64,000 nt of DNA from Phytophthora quininea (Eukaryota; Oomycota; Peronosporomycetes; Peronosporales; Peronosporaceae). The number at the start of each line of letters is the position of its first letter. Positions within the stretch are counted from its first letter, which is position 1. The stretch lies in NCBI GenBank assembly GCA_011947345.1, contig JAAVTG010000525.1, forward strand, positions 248,001-312,000, written 5' to 3'. A program made the translations under genes and the position numbers. Positions 57,790 to 64,000 of this stretch are shown in pieces. The notes under the pieces are model-generated. The model saw only the letters and a program-made list of their open reading frames with translations, searched no databases and was not told the origin of the DNA.

Positions 57790-59803
57790 CTAGTAACGGG
57801 AGCCACGTGAACTGTCGAAGTTCGACGAACCCTGTGAGCTATCGAGATCGACACTCAGTCCACTGATGCGAGAGCCTTCGCGGCTGTACGGGGACATGCC
57901 GGAGCTGTACGAGTCGTTGCTCTCGCGGGATGGTCGGAACGAGTACGAGTCCACCGACACCTCGCTCTGCAGGCGCGAGTTTCTCATAGCCTCGGAAAAG
58001 CCGGTGGCTCGAGAGTCTTCCGTCACGTGCGAATCCTCGGTGGGGCGAGAGTCTTCTGTGAAACGGTAGTCCGACGCGTAGCGAGACTCCTGGGTAAAGC
58101 GGGGCTCCTCCTCCGTGTAGCGGTTGTCTTGGGATTCTTCAGTTGCACGAGATGACATGGAGAAGCCCATGTCGCCACGGCTGCCGGACGACGGCACGCT
58201 GCTCAGACCCGTGATGCGGGTGTTGTCTTCCGAGTACCCTCCCTCCGAGAACCCACTGACTGTGCTGAAGCCGCCGATGCTGCCGAAACCGCGGGCCTTG
58301 AGCTCTGCCTGCTCCATCGAGTCAAGACGAGAGTCAAGACGGGACGACTCCGAGTCCTGCCATTCACCGGACTGGATGTACTTGTTCTGACGTGCCGACA
58401 CAACCGAGTCGCCGAAGTTCGACATGGACGCCTCGCTTTGACCGTGGACAGAAGACATGTCACTAGCGCGGTAGTCCTCGGTGTGAGTCTCGCTGTGGAC
58501 CGCGGCGCCTGAAACACCGTAGCTCACCTTCTCGGCGTATGCTTCGGGGTGTGAGTGCAGGGAGCTGCCATTGCTCGAGTTAAGCTCCGATCCGCGCTCG
58601 ACTGAGGCCATAATGGCCATCGAAGACTCGTCGCTCATGTCCGGAGTCATGTCCTTGTCGTTGTTGCGGGCCGAGATGTTGGCCACGTACGTCAAATCAA
58701 TCTTGTTTTTGTTTCCTCCAGTGCCGTTGAGCGCACTATCGTCGTCGCTGGCCATCGAGGGCGAGTTCAGGTCGAAGCCCTTGTTGGCATTCATACGTCG
58801 CTCCTTGCGGCGACGCATCACGAAGGCAAAGCCCACTACACCAACGATAACGCAGCCCACCAGCACAGCGATCAGAATAACGCCGGTCGAAGCGAACCCG
58901 CCATTTTCTGAAGACGTCGAAGTTGTGGTAGCACCCGCCGAGCTGTCGGTGGTCTTCTTTCCATTCGACGTCGTCGGGCCGTCGTAGTGTCCGAGTTTTC
59001 CACAACAGTTGATTGGTCTTTGCCGCTGTTGTTGTTATCCTTCGAACTGCTGGTCGAGTTGCTGGTCGAGTTGCCGTGCAGTGATGTTGACTCCTTCGCC
59101 TCTCCCCCCGTCGATTTACTTGAAGCTGATCCGTGTGTGGATGGGGTCGAAGTAGGCGGCGCCGTCGTCGAGGTCCCCTCGTGCGAACTTACATTCGTCG
59201 ACCCAGACGTGGACGAGAGCGGGGTGCCGGCCGCTACGACCTTGATTTTCTTGAATACGACGTACTCCTCCGCTGTAATGAAAAGAGACGCGTCGCCTGG
59301 CAGGGCCACAATGCCCACAACGATGTAGTCGCCTTCGGCACTGAGTGTGAATTTGTTGGTTTCCAGTGGCTTGGTGCCGTCTGCAGCGAACGACCCGCTG
59401 CTGGTTCCGTCGGCTCCTGTGGGCGAGCCAGCCACGTTGGTGGCGCAGTTGGTTCCTGAAGTGCAGGCCCAGAGGTTCGACACCGAGACGGCTCCAGGCA
59501 GTCCGGACGCGTCGATGGCGTTGGGAAAATGGAGCTGCTGACGCCCTTGTTAACTGTGGCCGCCCACTTGACCGTGATGGCGTCGTTGACATGAAATTCG
59601 CTGGCCGTGAGCGTGAGCGTCAAGCCCACGGGACAGCGTCCGACGTTGCTGGCCTGCAGCGTGTCGAAGTCGAGCGTGGCCGTGGTGTTGGAGCCCATGC
59701 AGTAGGTGGTGGCCCCGTCGTCGGTGAAGCCCGAGTCGATGTCGGTGGCGACGACAGCTCCGACCATCGCGGCGGCGGCCCACAACGCAGTTGCGAGCTT
59801 CAT
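57790..59803 (-). CDS. Type I membrane protein with Ser/Thr-rich stalk and repetitive acidic tail
   Basis: Starts MKLATALWAAAAMVGAVVA, a signal peptide. An ectodomain follows with about four cysteines (TTYCMGS, GRCPVG, LWACTSGTNCA) and a beta-type end (GDYIVVGIVALPGDASLFI, EEYVVFKKIKVV). A Ser/Thr/Asn-rich stalk leads to one membrane span (GVILIAVLVGCVIVGVVGFA) and a stop-transfer RRRKERR. The cytoplasmic tail of about 340 residues is Ser/Asp/Glu/Arg-rich with short repeats of the type xTEDSR. Two base corrections are needed: a CCC run (GGG at 59523-59525 on the plus strand) and near 58985. The layout suggests a cell-surface sensor or wall-linked protein. I do not recognise the family. Confidence 0.7.
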
Positions 59804-59881
59804 CCTGTTGCTGCTGCGCAGTGCGAGGGGTAAGTTTCTCTGCGGAAAAGTAGCTGGGACGTGTCCTGAGAGCTCTGTTAA

Positions 59882-60226
59882 ATGGCTTCGCTACCAGAGA
59901 CCGCCGCTCCCGAGTCGCTGCGTCCTTCGATCGGATCAAAACGCACTCGAGCGCAAACGGCCGCGTCGGATAATGACCAGACTGCGGCAGGAGAGGCGAG
60001 GAAAGACGGCGCACAGCTCTGGCTCGGGCCGCCGCCGAGCCACATTGAGCTGGCCTCTACGGCCAGACGAATGCCGTGGCCAGCTGGTTCTGCCGCATCC
60101 CGACCATATTTGGCCCTGAGGGCGATAGAGGGCGTGGGTGGAACAAATTGGCAGGATCGAGAGCTGTGCTGGGGACGATCGGCCAAAAGTTTCCTTGTCT
60201 TTGGTGGTGCCTTGAGACGACCATGA
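59882..60226 (+). CDS. Hypothetical ORF, weak
   Basis: ATG-started frame of 114 aa (MASLPETAAPESLRPS...), only 78 bp from the start of the divergent membrane-protein gene. No recognised domain. It overlaps the next entry on the other strand, so at most one of the two is real. Confidence 0.2.
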   Translation: MASLPETAAPESLRPSIGSKRTRAQTAASDNDQTAAGEARKDGAQLWLGPPPSHIELASTARRMPWPAGSAASRPYLALRAIEGVGGTNWQDRELCWGRSAKSFLVFGGALRRP

Positions 60227-60608
60227 CAAAGTTTGAATGAACACGATGAGCTCTGCTAGTATCTAGATGGCAGGACACCGCTTCTCCGGTGGGTGCAACA
60301 GGCGGCGTCAGCAAGCTCCGGCGTCCTCGAAGCGAGCTTTGCTCCGCGAACTCCTTTACAAGTAGGCGATCCAAGTCCGCGAAGCTGGTTTGTTTCGGGC
60401 CGTCCACTATAGAGTGCTCGGAAGGCGAACAGCTCGAGCTGGGCAAGTTGCAGTCAGTGCCAAGGGTATCAAGAAGCCGCGCAGAGGCCGGCGTCTCTGA
60501 GTCATTTTCATGGCCAACGTGTCGATCAACAACAGCGCACACATTGCACAGCTTATCATCATCACCTAGCGAAAAAGCTTTTAGCTTGCACACAAAGAGC
60601 TTAGGCAT
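60057..60608 (-). CDS. Hypothetical ORF, weak
   Basis: Open minus-strand frame, first ATG at 60608 (MPKLFVCKLKAFSLGDDDKL). CNVCAVVDRHVGH could bind a metal, but the rest is not recognisable and its second half overlaps the weak plus-strand frame. It lies between two minus-strand genes. Confidence 0.25.
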   Translation of the reverse strand: MPKLFVCKLKAFSLGDDDKLCNVCAVVDRHVGHENDSETPASARLLDTLGTDCNLPSSSCSPSEHSIVDGPKQTSFADLDRLLVKEFAEQSSLRGRRSLLTPPVAPTGEAVSCHLDTSRAHRVHSNFVMVVSRHHQRQGNFWPIVPSTALDPANLFHPRPLSPSGPNMVGMRQNQLATAFVWP

Positions 60609-60954
60609 TTGACGCCATGCGATGTCGGCAATCGCGTGGCGAGCCAAAAGTCTCCGACCATTATCTTGCCATCTCTCCCTTTCCGAGCCATCCGACGTCC
60701 TAATCCTGCCCGTCGCGTTTTCAATCGGTAGCGCGCTTGTGCATGTGCCGCATTACTCATACCGAGCGCGTTGCGGCCAGAATGCACGACAGCGCTACGC
60801 AGCGAGGCTTCTCTGGTCCATCCTGAACGCAGGAACCTTCACTTTTGGCATTTGGACGGGATTGCCGTCTTTCGCCACTCAGCCACCACGCTCGACCAGC
60901 AGCACTTGACAACCGGCTCTCGACCACAAGATCGGAGACCATGGTCCGAGCGAG

Positions 60955-63900
60955 CTACACGGGGGCGAGCGTGTCTCCGTGCTGGTCATCAATTGCAATG
61001 GTGTAGTCGTCCGCAGCCGCCACATTGGACTCGCCCGACGCCACGCGCGACGCGATCTCGTCGGGCAACTCCCAAGTCGTGGCCAGCGTCTCCACGTTCA
61101 CGTAGTACGGCGCCTGGCTCGCCGGGTCGATGTACATGATCCACGAGCTGTTGGGCGTGCTTGCCGCCGCCGCGGAGCTTGCAGCTGTTGCAGCGCGCGG
61201 CGACGACGCCACGACTTCTTTCGGCAGCGTCCACGAGCTCTCGCCAGTCTTGGTGTTGTAGTAGAACATCTGCCCGCTGGCCTCATCCAAAACTCTCGCC
61301 ATGTGCCAAGTGGCTCCTCTCGTGTGGGCTCGGGCTGCTCGCTCGGCGGCACGAATGCAGCAACGTCTGTTGCCGCCGCCGCCGCTTGTGGTGGCGTTGT
61401 GGAGGCAGCGTGTGGACCGGAAGCTGCGCCTTGTCCACGATCAGTCCTCCTTCTGGGGTCGTCGTCTGAGACTCGATGGTGCTCTTGTCGAGATACCGAG
61501 GCTTGCTAGTCGAGCTGGCGGCATATCGCGGCTCGGCCACAGCTGCCGCAGCCGTGACTATTTTGCTAGCCTGGGGCATCTCGTCCTCCACATCGTCGGC
61601 GAACGCTAGCTCCAGGAGCTTCGCCATCGATAGATCTGCAATCACCGTTGGGGTCGATGGCCGTACGTCGGGATCCAACGCCACGGTCACTTCAACCGTA
61701 CGCTGCTCGAAAGAAATCGCCGTGTCCTTTTGGCATTTCCTTGTATCGCCGACGCCATGGCCATCCACTTCGGTAGCTTGTGGTTCGGCAGCTTTCTCGC
61801 CATGAGCTGGTGGATCGGCGACTGAGCCAACATCGTGTTCGTCCGGAGACGCTTCCTCTACGGTCACATCATCCGCCACATTCGGATCGCCCCTCGCTTG
61901 CTTCCCGTGGGCCGCCGAAAAGATCGAAATCGTATTCGCACGAGCCCTTCCTGGAGATTGTTGGCTCGCCGTCTTCCCACACCTCAGCCACAGAGCTCGT
62001 AGAGGGGTCAACGTTATCACCAACTGCCAAGCCTACACAACTCAGCTTGGCTTCTGCCGAGTCACCATCCTTTTCGCTCGTAGACAGCTCCACAGGTGCG
62101 ACCGAACTCTCGTCTCTTGTTACTGCCATGTCAGAAACATCCTTCATCTTGTTGGACCTTTGTCGTGTCTTCTTTCGTGTCTTTCGGCGATGCTTCGCCA
62201 CCAGAAAATGGAGTTGATCGAGGATATTGCGCCGACGAACAAATCGCCGATACTGGACTTGAATTTTACGAGCAGCATCGTGCAGCACGTCCACATGCTC
62301 TTGGGCAACATCTCGCTCCGTTCCATCCTGTACCGGTCCTTTGTCGAGGTCGATGTCGAGGCCGGTGACGTGAAACGATGGATGCTTTGGTTCCTGCGGC
62401 GGGGCTCCATGGCTGGTTCAGCTGCCGCAGTTGCGAGATGGTTGACATCAGCTTGCTCTGTCACCGCTTCTAGTTTGCCGTTTGCCTCCGTAATAGACGC
62501 CACTGTATCAATCCCAACCACACTCGGTAGAGGTTTAACTTCCTCCTCGGTAGGTAAGGGTCCCCGCAGTCTCTTGTGCTTCTGCTGCCGTGTTGCTCGC
62601 GTTCCATGACCGACACAACAGTGCTGGTTCCGAGGCCAAGTCAATGCTGTCACCCTTCTCGGCTTTTACGTTAGTGGCGTCGCGTACTCCGTCAATATCC
62701 TGTCGTAAAGACAGTATTTGAGTGCTTTCCGCAGTCTCTACTAGCAGCGTACAGGCAGCTCCTTGGTCGCCACCATTTGTCACAGGTGCGTCGAAAGTAT
62801 CGGTTGCTTTTACAGCATTGTCAACCTCCAAGCCTTTACCTTTCTCGTCTACGGCATCAGCTGAAGCTGTCGATTCAGTTGTCACTAAGTCCACAGACAG
62901 CGGTAGCGAGGTAATGTCTTCGCCGACCGATTGAACCTCCTCGCGTTCGCTTGAGAAGGCCTTATCTTGACCACGAGAGTTATTGCTAGCCAAAGCCGTG
63001 GCTGTTACCGCATTCGATCCACCAACACGAAGCATGTCAAAGCCTTCCACGTTTTCGTGATTGTCAATACACGTTGTTGATCCTGGTCGATGTTGGATAT
63101 CCTTCACGTGAACTTTGTCACCATCGCTATCAGTTTTGTTCGTCGCACATGGACTGTCGACGCCAACCTCAGCAGGATGGCTGATGAGATCGGAAAGCAT
63201 GTCAATTGGTCGAGCTTGAGAGACCGCTACTTCTTCGTCAGATGAAAACTCTGGTGCAGAGCAATTCTCGACAGGAGTAGTGACCTCCACGTTGCCAGTA
63301 GACCCAAGCATTGGAATACTTGGGTCCAGCCATCGATTACTAGGCTTCAAGTCGTTATGAAGCAAAATGCTGTCGCCACCACGGTCTTTCGAAGTGTCGA
63401 CTGTTGATTCCGAGGAGGCTGGTTGTGTTTCACCGCTATCATTCACTTCGACTGGTGCAGTCGGTAGAGAAATCGATATTGCTGAGTACGCTTCTCCCGT
63501 CTGGAGTATCGTCAGTGTGCTGTTCACAGCACTACCTTCATCGACCTCTGGTTCACTCGTCGGTGGTGCATCGCGCTCTTCAACATTTGTAGGCGCAACA
63601 ATCGCTGCAGCCTCAGTGGCACCCTCTACTTCTTTCTCGGCATACAACGGGGCGTTTACTGGTAAGGTTTCGTCTTGATCATCTTGCTGGGCAGCGACCT
63701 CGTTGTGATGGCCTACACCGCAACTTGTCACCGAAGGCTTCTCTTTTGCCGTCTTCTGAAATTCTGATAAAACCACTGGTATGCCTCCTTCTCCATGAGC
63801 AATCGGACTGTTGTGCGTCGATGACAGCGAGGTGAATTTGTCATCGCCCGCTGTATGGATACTAGCCGCTTCATCATCGACAGCATTTATCCCGACATCC

Positions 63901-64000
63901 GTCACATCCAGTTCTTCCTGCAACTCAATTGGTGAAGGATCCATCGGCGGGGTGGTTGTTCCAAGCTCAATGAAGCTGTCGACAGAGTATAACTCTTCAA
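60955..64000 (-). CDS. IQ-motif and WW-domain protein with long acidic N-terminal region (partial)
   Basis: Runs off the right edge; the frame is still open at 64000 (EELYSVDSFIELG), so the start lies outside. The first 470 or so codons are acidic, Ser/Thr-rich and disordered. Then follow KIQVQYRRFVRRRNILDQL (IQ motif, calmodulin binding, near 62270), a basic RRKTRKKTRQR stretch, another disordered acidic region, and two WW domains at the C-terminus: QMFYYNTKTGESSWTLP and WIMYIDPASQAPYYVN...TWELP, stop at 60955. WW domains bind Pro-rich ligands. The frame changes at about 62560, 62390, 61920, 61370 and 61310, each fixable by one base, so this is one gene of about 1,000 codons or more. The role is unknown; a scaffold is plausible. 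Confidence 0.7.

Noticed and set aside
1..64000. CRISPR arrays, operons, Shine-Dalgarno sites, tRNA or rRNA genes
   Set aside because: The window is eukaryotic. No regularly spaced repeats, tRNA cloverleaf boxes or rRNA segments were seen on reading both strands.

Overview
This is eukaryotic nuclear DNA, most likely from an oomycete (Phytophthora-like stramenopile). Genes carry short GT-AG introns of about 55-80 bp, intergenic gaps in the right half are often under 200 bp, and one protein has a W..EE/LLNC..MR.SKKF block I know from stramenopile proteins. A dapA-type dihydrodipicolinate synthase fits the oomycete lysine route. The repeat complement (Crypton, chromodomain Ty3/gypsy, piggyBac, MULE, hAT) is typical of Phytophthora. 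All identifications are by reading; no database was searched.

Layout. 1-2.7 kb: a RING/stramenopile-domain gene. 2.7-8.9 kb: decayed transposons (piggyBac, MULE, gypsy chromodomain, Crypton). 8.9-23.1 kb: a block of four damaged housekeeping genes, namely an ER HSP90 (GRP94), an Erv1/ALR sulfhydryl oxidase, a TPR protein and a THOC3/TEX1-like WD40 gene. The TPR gene is split by a DDE transposon, which is itself split by a full-length Ty3/gypsy element with 5-bp target duplications. The THOC3-like gene carries a solo LTR of the same family inside an exon. 23.1-35.7 kb: gene-poor repeat territory (hAT transposase, gypsy RNase H fragment, an inverted pair and a direct pair of coding-derived repeats, one possible small secreted protein).

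35.8-64 kb: a compact gene-rich block. In order: a TTC38-like protein (nine exons, clean), DNA polymerase epsilon subunit B (POLE2/DPB2), a four-TM protein, GCN1 (minus), splicing factor SF1/BBP, a MadBub/BUB1 checkpoint kinase (minus), dihydrodipicolinate synthase, a type I membrane protein (minus), and an IQ/WW-domain protein (minus) that runs off the right edge. The genes are housekeeping functions in replication, mitosis, splicing, translation control and amino-acid synthesis; they do not form one pathway.

A caution. Many conserved genes need single-base corrections to read through, and most in the right block lie in G, C or T runs. I read those as homopolymer errors in the assembly, not pseudogenes. 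The left block also carries nonsense substitutions and insertions, which such errors do not explain.
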